DNA of 8,894 bases from DATHVR01 sp035461175 (GCA_035461175.1 DATHVR010000080.1:1-8894), one strand, 5' to 3'. Shown: positions 1 to 8,894, counted from the stretch's first letter. Numbers and translations: made by a program. The notes: a model not told the origin generated them from the sequence alone.

Positions 1-177
1 GATGAAGTCCTCGGAGGTGACGATCTCGAGGAGGCCGCCGTTGCCGAAGGCGAGGCCGCCGAGCAGGTAGAGGGGGATGGGGCTGAGTCCGACCCGGGTT
101 GCCAGGCGCGCCAGGATCCCCAGCAGGAAGATGATCCCCCCGAGTTCCAGGAAGCGGAGTGCGGTCTGTTCGACCAC
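1..177 (-). CDS. CPA2-type cation:proton antiporter, N-terminal part (partial)
   Basis: The gene begins with a GTG at 177-175 and stays open to the window edge, giving 59 residues; the rest lies outside. The visible part is strongly hydrophobic: a first membrane segment at about residues 9-28 (FLELGGIIFLLGILARLA) and then a GLSPIPLYLLGGLAFGNGG stretch at about 30-48. This is the usual N-terminal signature of KefB/CPA2 monovalent cation:proton antiporters, which exchange K+ or Na+ for H+ across the cytoplasmic membrane. It starts 13 nt after the stop of the RCK_C regulatory subunit. That is the standard order for KhtT/KhtU-type regulator-antiporter pairs, so co-transcription is likely. A weak GGCGG lies upstream of the GTG. 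Family assignment rests on the N-terminus and the neighbour; ion specificity cannot be told. Confidence 0.8.
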   Translation of the reverse strand, partial: MVEQTALRFLELGGIIFLLGILARLATRVGLSPIPLYLLGGLAFGNGGLLEIVTSEDFI

Positions 178-190
178 GCCGCCGGTCCGC

Positions 191-685
191 CTATCCGTTC
201 GTGAGGATGTCCGCCACCAATTCGATGCCGTCGGGCGTGCCCACGACCACCAGGGTGTCACCCACCTCAATATGGAAATCGGGTCCCGGCGCCGGGAAGG
301 GATCTTCGTCCCGGACCACGGCCACTACCGACACCCCGGTGCGGGTTCGGATGCGGGCGTCACCGATGGTGCGGTCGGCATACTTCGACTCCGACTCCAC
401 GGTGAGCCAGTCGATGGCCAGGCCCTCGATTCGCTGCTTTAGGTCGGCGAGACTCTCGACGACCTGGGAGCCGCCCAGGGTGTCGACGAGCGAGTGGGCC
501 TCGTCGTCGGTGAGGTGCACCGAGATCGAGGGCAGGTCGGGGTCCTCGGGGGGGCAGACGAACAACTCCCGCCTGCCGGTCCGGTGGTGGATCACTCCCA
601 GCCGCTGGCCGGCTTCGGTCTCGAAGTCATAGCGAACACCGACACCGGGAAGTTTGGTCTGTTCGATACGTGCCATGGGGCTCAT
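191..685 (-). CDS. khtT: KhtT-like cation:proton antiporter regulatory subunit (RCK_C/TrkA-C domain)
   Basis: This 164-residue soluble protein has an N-terminal segment typical of antiporter regulators (LPGVGVRYDFETEAGQRLG at 12-30, then an HHRTGRRELFV strand region). A C-terminal TrkA-C/RCK_C domain spans about 88-163, with RTRTGVSVVAVVRD at 113-126 and the closing GDTLVVVGTPDGI at 142-154. In the family, RCK_C domains bind nucleotides or small ligands and gate the partner antiporter at the cytoplasmic face. The next gene on the same strand, 13 nt on, is a CPA2 antiporter, matching the KhtT-KhtU arrangement known from Bacillus subtilis. A second in-frame ATG lies three codons downstream (676-674). 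Neither has a clear Shine-Dalgarno, so the exact start is uncertain. The gene is divergent from the DUF1697 gene, with a 75-nt gap. Confidence 0.85.
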   Translation of the reverse strand: MSPMARIEQTKLPGVGVRYDFETEAGQRLGVIHHRTGRRELFVCPPEDPDLPSISVHLTDDEAHSLVDTLGGSQVVESLADLKQRIEGLAIDWLTVESESKYADRTIGDARIRTRTGVSVVAVVRDEDPFPAPGPDFHIEVGDTLVVVGTPDGIELVADILTNG

Positions 686-760
686 GGTGCCACAGCGCCG
701 GTCCCCACCGAGTCACCGAGCGGTTGCAGCACCCAGTCGTCCCCCGCGAGACTGGTGGCG

Positions 761-1297
761 GTGCGTCACGCAATCCTTCTCCGCGGCATCAACCTCGGAC
801 CCACCAACCGGATTTCGATGTCCGGCTTGCGAGAGGCTCTGGGACGGCGTGGTTTCGAGGAGCCTCGCACCTACCTCCAGAGCGGCAACGTGGTGGTGGA
901 CAGCGGTCTCGTCCCGACCGCCCTGGAACAGGCGGTGGCGAGTGTGATCGCCGAGGATTTCGGTCTCGAAATCCCGGTGCTGGCGATCACCGCCCCCGCC
1001 CTGGCGGCTGTGGTCGAGGAAAACCCGTATCGGTCCCAGGCCGAGGCCGATCCCACCCGTGTCCACGCCATGTTCACCCAGCCGATGCCCCCGGCCGCCA
1101 CCCTGGGAGCCATCGAAACGGACCGGTACCGGCCCGAGGAGTTCTCGCCCGGGCCCGGGGTGATCTACCTCCACCTTCCAAACGGGATGGGCAGAGCCAA
1201 GCTGCCCGAGGCGCTGAGTCGGGTCGCGGCAGCCTCGACCGTTACGGTCCGGAACTGGCGGACGGTCGAGGCGCTGGCGGCGATGGTGGGGGACTGA
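761..1297 (+). CDS. DUF1697 family protein
   Basis: Cytoplasmic protein of 178 residues that fits DUF1697 end to end. LLRGINLG is at 6-13, TYLQSGNVVVDS at 37-48, ENPY at 87-90, VHAMF at 101-105, YLHLPNGMGRAKL at 136-148 and TVRNWRTV at 162-169. Full-length family members are about this size. The molecular function of DUF1697 is not established, so none is assigned. The reading frame is open well upstream, but family proteins begin a few residues before the LLRGIN motif, which points to the GTG at 761. GTG 755 would add two residues and is nearly as good. No strong ribosome binding site is seen. The gene converges on the DsrE2 gene with only three bases between the two stop codons, so there is no room for a dedicated intergenic terminator. 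Confidence 0.87.
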   Translation: MRHAILLRGINLGPTNRISMSGLREALGRRGFEEPRTYLQSGNVVVDSGLVPTALEQAVASVIAEDFGLEIPVLAITAPALAAVVEENPYRSQAEADPTRVHAMFTQPMPPAATLGAIETDRYRPEEFSPGPGVIYLHLPNGMGRAKLPEALSRVAAASTVTVRNWRTVEALAAMVGD

Positions 1298-1300
1298 GGC

Positions 1301-1813
1301 TCAGACGAAGATGACCTGGGCCCCCTCCGAGAGCTCGATGAAGTCGGCGGCCGAGATGATCCCCTCGACCCGGTCGTAGAGGTCGTTCTCGTCGAGGTGC
1401 ATCATGTCGGCCGACATCCGGCACGCCCACAGGTGGCCGCCGGCATCGGTGATCATCTCGAGGAACTCGGGCACCTCGGGGATGTCGATCCCCTCGATCT
1501 GCTTCTTCATCATATGGGTGGCGAAGGCCGTCATCCCCGGTAGGCCCATCAGCGACGGCGGCATATGGGTGGCCGGATTGCCGACGGGAGTGAACTTGAG
1601 GTGGGCCATCGTCTCCTTGTTGATCATGTCGAAGCCCCAGAACGTGAAGAACAGATGGGTCTCGACACCCTCGCCGAGGGCGGCGTTGGCCAGCACCAGG
1701 CCCGGATAGGCCATGTCGAGTGAGCCTTTGGAGCAGATGATGCACAGCTTGCGCTCGCCGGCCTCCTCGTCGTCGAAGGCGGGAATCGGGGCGGTTTCCA
1801 GGGTGGTGGTCAT
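1301..1813 (-). CDS. DsrE2-family (DsrE/DsrF/DrsH-like) sulfur relay protein
   Basis: A 170-residue soluble protein. After a short acidic N-terminal tail comes the DsrE2 core: KLCIICSKGSLDMAYPGL at 22-39, then HLFFTFWGFDMI at 53-64 and WACRMSADMM at 129-138. These are hallmark segments of the DsrE_2 family (Pfam PF13686). Cys24, Cys27 and Cys131 are present, and Cys131 sits at the conserved cysteine position of the family. DsrE-like proteins carry or transfer sulfane sulfur, and in sulfur oxidisers DsrE2 proteins accompany TusA and rhodaneses. The ATG at 1813 is chosen because AAGGAG (1819-1824) lies six bases upstream, although the frame is open further. It is the last gene of the SQR-TusE-DsrE2 operon, 13 nt after tusE. 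The specific acceptor is unknown, and no TusA or rhodanese gene is in view. Confidence 0.88.
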   Translation of the reverse strand: MTTTLETAPIPAFDDEEAGERKLCIICSKGSLDMAYPGLVLANAALGEGVETHLFFTFWGFDMINKETMAHLKFTPVGNPATHMPPSLMGLPGMTAFATHMMKKQIEGIDIPEVPEFLEMITDAGGHLWACRMSADMMHLDENDLYDRVEGIISAADFIELSEGAQVIFV

Positions 1814-1826
1814 CGTCGCTCCTTGC

Positions 1827-2141
1827 TCACACGCAGCCGACCGGCTTGGGCAGACCGGCCACGTACGCCAGCTTCTTGGCGGGCTTCTTCGGGAACAGGG
1901 TGAACATCTCCTTAGTGGAGATGCCTCCCTCGCTGGCCATACGGCGCAGCGTCGGGGTCTCGCCCATGCGGGCATGGTCCTCACGGGCGAAATGGATCGC
2001 CTTCCAGTGGGCGTCGGTCAGCTCGATTCCGATGTTGGTGGCCAGCGTCCCGGCCAGGTCCTCGGTCCACTCCGAGGGATCGGTCATGAAGCCTTCCTCG
2101 TCGACCTGGATCTGGCGGCCGTCGATGGTGGCAACACTCAT
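1827..2141 (-). CDS. tusE: TusE/DsrC/DsvC family sulfur carrier protein
   Basis: A 104-residue protein with the complete TusE/DsrC fold signature. GFMTDPSEWTEDLA is at 17-30, ELTDAHWKAIHFAR at 40-53, and the flexible C-terminal arm ends in LPKPVGCV. The penultimate Cys103 is the conserved CysA that carries persulfide sulfur. The second arm cysteine of true DsrC (CysB, 11 residues before CysA) is replaced by Ala92. By the established classification this makes the protein TusE-like, a sulfur transfer protein, and not a dissimilatory sulfite-reductase partner. A GAGGAG lies eight bases before the ATG. The start overlaps the SQR stop (ATGA), so translation is probably coupled to SQR. In E. coli, TusE passes sulfur from TusBCD to MnmA for tRNA thiolation. 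Here the neighbours suggest SQR-derived sulfur as the source, which is an inference. Confidence 0.93.
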   Translation of the reverse strand: MSVATIDGRQIQVDEEGFMTDPSEWTEDLAGTLATNIGIELTDAHWKAIHFAREDHARMGETPTLRRMASEGGISTKEMFTLFPKKPAKKLAYVAGLPKPVGCV

Positions 2142-3385
2142 GCGGGTAGCTCCTCTTTCTCTTTGGGCCGGACCTTGCCGGCCATGGACATTTCGGTGGG
2201 GACGGGAAGGGGACGGCCCTTGAGAAGGATGTTCCAGTAGAGCGGCTCGAAGGCCAGCTTGGCCCAGTGGTTCATCCGTCCCTCGGTCAGTAGGCGCAAC
2301 GGGCCCACCACCGGGACGGGGTAGACGCCCGGCAGGGGCTCGGTCTCGTAGTTGAAGTCGATCAGGAGCGCCTTGCCTCCTCCCGACTCGACGAAGCAGT
2401 TGACATGCCCGTCATAGAGATGGCGCAACTCGCGGCCGGCGATGTGATCGAAGAAGTTGTCCACGAAGACGTCGACTTCGAAGTGGGCGGCCGATCCTGC
2501 CTTGGAGGTGGGGAGGGCGGCGGCGTCGCCGATGGCGAAGATGTTGTCGTGGTCGGTGGCGAGGAAGGTGTGGTGGTCGACCCGCACGTGGTTGAGTTCG
2601 TCACCGAGCCCGGACCGGGCCACGAAGTCGGCGCCCATGTTGATGGGAACCGTGACGAGGAGGTCAAAGGGAACCACCCGCTCGTCGAACGAGATCAGTT
2701 CGCCATCGTCGATCCGTTCGACGTAGAAATCCGATTCGAGCCCGACTCGACGCTGGTCGAGCATTCCGCCCAGTTTCTCGGCTGCGATCGGCTTGGTGAA
2801 GGCACCGGGAAGCGGTGTGACATAGGTGATCTCGACCCGGTCCCGGATTCCCTTCTCCTCGAAGAGGTCGTTGGCGAGAAACGTGAACTCGAGCGGGGCC
2901 ACCGGGCATTTGATCGGCATCTCGGCGATGTGCATCACCAGACGTCCGCCCTGGAACCCGGCCAGGGCATCCCGCAAGGCGATCGCGCCCTCGAGGGTGT
3001 AGAACTCGTGTACCTTGCTGCGCCAGCCGTTCTCGGTCATACCCGGGGTCTCATCCGGGCGGGGGGTGGTACCGGTGGCGATCACCAGCTGGTCATAGGA
3101 GAGTTCCTCGCCGTTGGTGAGAATGACGTGGTTGGCCTCGGGGTCGACCCTGTCGACCTCAGCGCTGATGAACTCGACGTCGTCGGGGAGCTGATCGGTC
3201 AGGGGCTTGACCAGGCCGCGGGGATCGTCTTTGCCCACCGCCACGAAGAGCAGGCCCGGCTGGTAGACGTGGTCCTGGGCCGGGTCCACCACCGTGATCT
3301 TCCACTCCGCCGGCATCCGCCGGTGCAGCTTGTTGACGATGGTCGTGCCGGCGGTGCCTGCGCCAAGAATCATGAGACGCTTCAT
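2138..3385 (-). CDS. sqr: sulfide:quinone oxidoreductase-like FAD/NAD(P)-binding flavoprotein
   Basis: A 415-residue flavoprotein with an N-terminal FAD-binding Rossmann motif (MILGAGTAGTTIV, 5-17), VYQPGLLFVAVG at 40-51, an ATGTTPRP stretch at 103-110 and the second flavin segment IFAIGDAAALPTSKAG at 282-297. Two cysteines stand where SQRs carry their redox pair: Cys160 in IKCPVAPLE and Cys330 in NCFVESGGGKALLIDFNY. The C-terminus (RMNHWAKLAFEPLYWNILLK, 370-389) is the amphipathic tail that attaches these enzymes to the membrane. SQRs oxidise sulfide to protein-bound or released sulfane sulfur and reduce quinone. The third cysteine found in some SQRs (near position 128) is absent. ATG 3385 is chosen over the upstream TTG 3415 because AAGGAAG ends five bases before it. 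First gene of the sulfur operon. Substrate is inferred; other persulfide-forming flavoproteins remain possible. Confidence 0.86.
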   Translation of the reverse strand: MKRLMILGAGTAGTTIVNKLHRRMPAEWKITVVDPAQDHVYQPGLLFVAVGKDDPRGLVKPLTDQLPDDVEFISAEVDRVDPEANHVILTNGEELSYDQLVIATGTTPRPDETPGMTENGWRSKVHEFYTLEGAIALRDALAGFQGGRLVMHIAEMPIKCPVAPLEFTFLANDLFEEKGIRDRVEITYVTPLPGAFTKPIAAEKLGGMLDQRRVGLESDFYVERIDDGELISFDERVVPFDLLVTVPINMGADFVARSGLGDELNHVRVDHHTFLATDHDNIFAIGDAAALPTSKAGSAAHFEVDVFVDNFFDHIAGRELRHLYDGHVNCFVESGGGKALLIDFNYETEPLPGVYPVPVVGPLRLLTEGRMNHWAKLAFEPLYWNILLKGRPLPVPTEMSMAGKVRPKEKEELPA

Positions 3386-3413
3386 ACGGGCTTCCTTTCC
3401 AACTGTGACTGTC

Positions 3414-3443
3414 AACCTACGGAGCCGGAGTCGAGGAGTTCAG
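3414..3443 (-). promoter_or_regulatory. possible sqr operon promoter
   Basis: Read on the minus strand, TAGGTT (3419-3414) fits the actinobacterial TAnnnT -10 pattern. A weak -35-like CTGAAC (3443-3438) lies 18 bases upstream. This would place the transcript start near 3407, leaving a leader of about 22 bases that contains the GGAAAGGAAG ribosome binding site at 3400-3391. The -35 match is poor, so this is a hypothesis from sequence only. Confidence 0.3.
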
Positions 3444-3537
3444 GGGAGAAATACCCCAAACCGGTGGGACGATGGCGTCCGGAAGCCGGCGGGACCTTCG
3501 ACCCTTGCCACCATCGCCGGCGTCTACAAGGGTGACA

Positions 3538-3610
3538 GTGAGCCCGGGCTTCGCCCACGGAGAAGGCCGCTGTCGCAGGCGGTCAGGGAGTGGGGCGGAC
3601 CCGGGCTCAC
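3538..3610. repeat. imperfect 73-nt hairpin with 11-bp perfect arms
   Basis: GTGAGCCCGGG at 3538-3548 is the exact reverse complement of CCCGGGCTCAC at 3600-3610, with 51 bases between them. Inside, CGCCCA (3552-3557) can pair with TGGGGCG (3591-3597) with one bulge, and CCGC/GCGG at the tip can form a further short stem. The result is one long cruciform or RNA hairpin. It could act as RNA from either strand, in the nifJ leader or upstream of sqr. No T-tract follows on either side, so an ordinary intrinsic terminator is unlikely. Confidence 0.6.
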
Positions 3611-3612
3611 AA

Positions 3613-3650
3613 CCGGCCCGCCCCCGGCCCGGGGGCCCAATCCCGGCCGG
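3613..3650. repeat. GC-only nested hairpin upstream of nifJ
   Basis: The outer arms CCGGCC (3613-3618) and GGCCGG (3645-3650) enclose the inner arms GCCCCC (3620-3625) and GGGGGC (3631-3636), which flank a GGCCC loop. The internal loop is uneven, one base on the left and eight on the right. It starts three bases after the larger hairpin ends, so the two may form a single structured block. Confidence 0.45.
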
Positions 3651-3741
3651 CGATAGGCTGGGTAGCCGACGGAAGAAATGCCCTACCCCCGGGGGCTTCG
3701 GACCCTGGGAATCCAGCCACCCGGGAGGCAAGATTCAACCA

Positions 3742-7313
<3,572 letters not shown>

Positions 7314-7317
<4 letters not shown>

Positions 7318-8348
7318 ACCGCCAGGTCGACCTGACCACCGAGTACCTCGGCTTCAGCCTGCCCCACCCGGTGGTTCCCTCGGCTTCGCCGCTGACCGGT
7401 GACATCGACACCCTCCACCTCCTGGTGGAGGCGGGGGCTCCGGCCGTCGTCCTGCCCTCGTTGTTCGAGGAACAGGTCGAGCACGACGCTCTCGCCATCC
7501 ACCACGGGCTCGAGTTCGGAGCCGGCTACAACGCCGAGGCGCCCGAGGGGTACTTCCCCGAGCTGGACGATTACAACTCCGGGCCCGACGACTATCTGGA
7601 GCTGGTGGCCCGGGCCGAGGACGAGCTCGACGTGCCCATCATCGCCAGCCTCAACGGGGTGTCGCCGGGAGGCTGGACCCACTACGCCCGCCTGATGGAG
7701 AAGGTGGGAGCCAACGCCATCGAGTTGAACATCTACTTCCTGGCCGCCGATGTCACCGAGACCGGCGCCGACGTGGAGAGCCGGTGCCTGGCCCTGGTGG
7801 AGGGGGTCAAGAGCGCAGTCGAGGTTCCGGTGGCGGTCAAGATCGGCCCCTACTTCTCGTCGATGGCCTCGATGGCGCGCCGCTTCGAGGACGCCGGCGC
7901 CGACGCCCTGGTCCTGTTCAACCGTTTCTATCAGCCCGACATCGAACTCGACGGCCTCGAGGTGTCACCCCACCTGGTGCTGTCGACGCCCAACGAATTT
8001 CGGCTGCCGCTGCGCTGGATCGGCATCCTGCGTGATCTGGTCGACATCGACCTGGCCGCCACCACCGGGGTTCACACCGCCACCGAGGTGATCAAGTCGA
8101 TCCTGGTCGGCGCCAATGTCACGATGATGGCCTCGGCCCTGCTCAAGCGAGGACCGGTGGCCCTGACCGAGGCGGTCGACGGCCTGCACAGGTGGCTGGC
8201 GGAGAACGACTACGAATCGGTCCAGCAGGCCTGCGGGAGCATGAGCCGCGACTCGACGGCCCACCCCGACGAGTACGAGCGGGCCAACTACATGCAGACC
8301 CTGGTCTCGTACTCGACCGACTGGCGCCGCACCCGTCACATCCCCTAG
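7314..8348 (+). CDS. dihydroorotate dehydrogenase-like flavoprotein coupled to nifJ
   Basis: A 344-residue predicted FMN-binding TIM barrel of the DHOD-like family. The N-terminus shows LGFSLPHPVVPSASPLTGD (12-30). Barrel elements are ASLNGVSPGGW (111-121), IELNIYF (136-142), VKIGP with Lys176 (175-179), FNRF (202-205), TTGVHT (250-255) and the phosphate-side GANVTMMASALL (266-277). The Lys in VKIGP corresponds to the FMN-contacting Lys of DHODs. However, the region that in pyrimidine-making PyrD carries the Asn-rich orotate-contact motif reads LNIYF, so conversion of dihydroorotate is doubtful. Proteins of this subfamily are often found beside nifJ, but their reaction is, to my knowledge, not established. 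ATGA overlap with nifJ and GGAGG (7302-7306), seven bases before the ATG, indicate coupled translation in stoichiometry with PFOR. A redox partner or maintenance role for PFOR is speculation. Confidence 0.9.
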
Positions 8349-8366
8349 AGCCCAAAGTTGACCAAC

Positions 8367-8401
8367 GTGCAGATACCCGCCGTCACGGCGGGTATCTGCA
8401 C
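8367..8401. terminator. perfect 35-nt palindrome, likely bidirectional terminator
   Basis: GTGCAGATACCCGCCGT is mirrored exactly by ACGGCGGGTATCTGCAC around the single central C at 8384, giving a realistic stem of about 15-16 bp with a small loop. It begins 19 bases after the stop of the DHOD-like gene and ends 14 bases before the stop of the convergent yccF, the expected place for a shared terminator. No U-run follows on the plus strand. The minus-strand side reads GTTGGTCAACTTTGGG, only mildly T-rich. Tail-less hairpin terminators are reported in Actinomycetota, which fits. Confidence 0.75.
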
Positions 8402-8414
8402 CCCGGTCGTGGCC

Positions 8415-8834
8415 TCAGCGGACGGCGTGGGACCCTTCCGGCAGTTCGCCGTAGGAGTTGCGGTCGACGATCTTGCGTCCGAACGGCACCAGGGCGAGGC
8501 CGGCCATCTTGAACGACGCCACTCCCATCGGGATGCCGATGATGGTCAGGCACATGAGGATCCCGAAGATGAAGTGGGCCAGCGCCAGCCACCAGCCGAC
8601 GAGGATCAGCCACAGGAAGTTGCCCACGCCGCTGAACACCGCCGATTTGTCGGGGTCGGGAACCACCGCCCGCCCGAACGGCCACAAGGTGAAGCCGGCC
8701 AGCTTGAAGGCCTGGATACCGAAGGGGATGCCGATGATCGTGACCATCATCACCAGGCCCCCGATCACATAGCCGACGGCCAGTTCGACCCCGGCGAAGA
8801 CGAGCCAGATGAGGTTGAGGATGACTCTGAACAT
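8415..8834 (-). CDS. yccF: YccF domain-containing inner membrane protein
   Basis: A 139-residue hydrophobic protein made of two YccF repeats. The hallmark occurs as IGIPFGIQAFKLAGFTLWPF at 34-53 and as IGIPMGVASFKMAGLALVPF at 99-118, each followed by GR and a basic stretch. Membrane segments are visible at about 3-34 (one long or two short) and about 70-100 (FLWLILVGWWLALAHFIFGI). YccF proteins are small cytoplasmic-membrane proteins of unclear function, so none is assigned. ATG 8834 is preferred over the upstream TTG 8855 because homologues begin close to the ILNLIW stretch. GGAGGGC directly abuts the ATG, too close for a normal Shine-Dalgarno, and TAGGTT lies seven bases upstream. The gene converges on the nifJ operon. 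Confidence 0.92.
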   Translation of the reverse strand: MFRVILNLIWLVFAGVELAVGYVIGGLVMMVTIIGIPFGIQAFKLAGFTLWPFGRAVVPDPDKSAVFSGVGNFLWLILVGWWLALAHFIFGILMCLTIIGIPMGVASFKMAGLALVPFGRKIVDRNSYGELPEGSHAVR

Positions 8835-8841
8835 GCCCTCC

Positions 8842-8847
8842 AACCTA
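8842..8847 (-). promoter_or_regulatory. possible -10 element for (near-)leaderless yccF
   Basis: On the minus strand TAGGTT (8847-8842) fits TAnnnT and is followed by seven bases and then the ATG at 8834. That spacing would put the transcript start at or next to the start codon. The same hexamer occurs in the putative sqr promoter. No clear -35 is seen. Upstream of this, 8848-8894 shows nothing else I can name. Confidence 0.3.
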
Positions 8848-8894
8848 CCCCGCAACGCGAGGTAACGAGCCCGGGGTTCCGGACCGCGGTGATC

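Larger units (their letters stand above)
3386..3741. other. divergent intergenic region between sqr and nifJ operons
   Basis: These 356 bases separate two divergent operons and contain no gene I can support. The open frames crossing them are low-complexity Arg/Gly/Pro-rich extensions of neighbouring frames. The region holds a possible sqr promoter near its left end, an 11-bp inverted repeat spanning 3538-3610, a GC-rich nested hairpin at 3613-3650, a ten-base palindrome at 3686-3695, and GGGAGG (3723-3728) ahead of nifJ. The nifJ promoter is not evident; TAGGCT at 3654-3659 is the only -10-like hexamer I noticed, and it lacks a -35 partner. Confidence 0.7.

Noticed and set aside
1301..2141. 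Dissimilatory sulfite reductase (Dsr) locus
   Set aside because: Only DsrC- and DsrE-family members are present. dsrAB and dsrMKJOP are absent from the window and the DsrC homologue lacks CysB.
3410..3415. Perfect TTGACA on the minus strand as the sqr -35 box
   Set aside because: The -10 at correct spacing would read AGCCCG and lie between the ribosome binding site and the start codon, so it cannot drive sqr from there.
2405..3535. Plus-strand 376-codon open frame antisense to sqr
   Set aside because: Its Asp/Glu/Val/Gly-rich translation mirrors sqr codon usage, and the sqr strand carries clear flavoprotein motifs.
3613..3650. Intrinsic terminator
   Set aside because: No T-tract follows on either strand and no gene ends upstream of it; both neighbouring genes point away from the region.
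3472..3741. In-frame N-terminal extension of nifJ by 90 codons
   Set aside because: The added residues are low-complexity Arg/Pro/Gly and unlike any PFOR N-terminus. Family homology begins just after ATG 3742.

Overview
The DNA is GC-rich throughout. It has dense coding, frequent GTG starts, ATGA gene overlaps and long spurious open frames on opposite strands. Together with the gene families present (a KhtT-like antiporter regulator, DUF1697, YccF, an actinobacterial-style SQR/TusE/DsrE set), this suggests a free-living Actinomycetota chromosome, possibly an acidimicrobial-type lineage. The taxon is an inference. There is no rRNA, tRNA, CRISPR array, transposase or phage gene, so this looks like chromosomal metabolic DNA rather than a mobile region.

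Layout from left to right. (1) Positions 1-685, minus strand: a two-gene cation:proton antiporter unit, with a KhtT-like RCK_C regulatory subunit followed by the N-terminus of a CPA2 antiporter that runs off the window. (2) 761-1297, plus strand: a DUF1697 protein, divergent from the regulator. (3) 1301-3385, minus strand: a tight three-gene operon transcribed as sulfide:quinone oxidoreductase-like flavoprotein, TusE/DsrC-family sulfur carrier, then DsrE2-family protein, with a 4-nt overlap and a 13-nt gap. (4) 3386-3741: a 356-nt divergent intergenic region with nested inverted repeats and GC-rich palindromes. (5) 3742-8348, plus strand: a full-length NifJ-type pyruvate:ferredoxin (flavodoxin) oxidoreductase, translationally coupled by ATGA to a dihydroorotate-dehydrogenase-like flavoprotein of unknown role. 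(6) 8367-8401: a perfect 17-bp-arm palindrome between convergent genes, probably a bidirectional terminator. (7) 8415-8834, minus strand: a YccF-domain membrane protein.

The most interesting unit is the SQR-TusE-DsrE2 operon. It places an enzyme that makes sulfane sulfur from sulfide next to two protein sulfur-relay families, with no dsrAB, sHdr, TusA or persulfide dioxygenase in view. The TusE protein keeps only the penultimate Cys of the DsrC tail. This fits a sulfur-transfer role and not the two-cysteine trisulfide chemistry of dissimilatory DsrC. The operon shares its upstream region with an oxygen-sensitive, iron-sulfur-rich PFOR operon, so joint redox or persulfide control is possible but unproven. 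The second item worth attention is the nifJ-coupled DHOD-like protein, which lacks a recognisable orotate-site signature.
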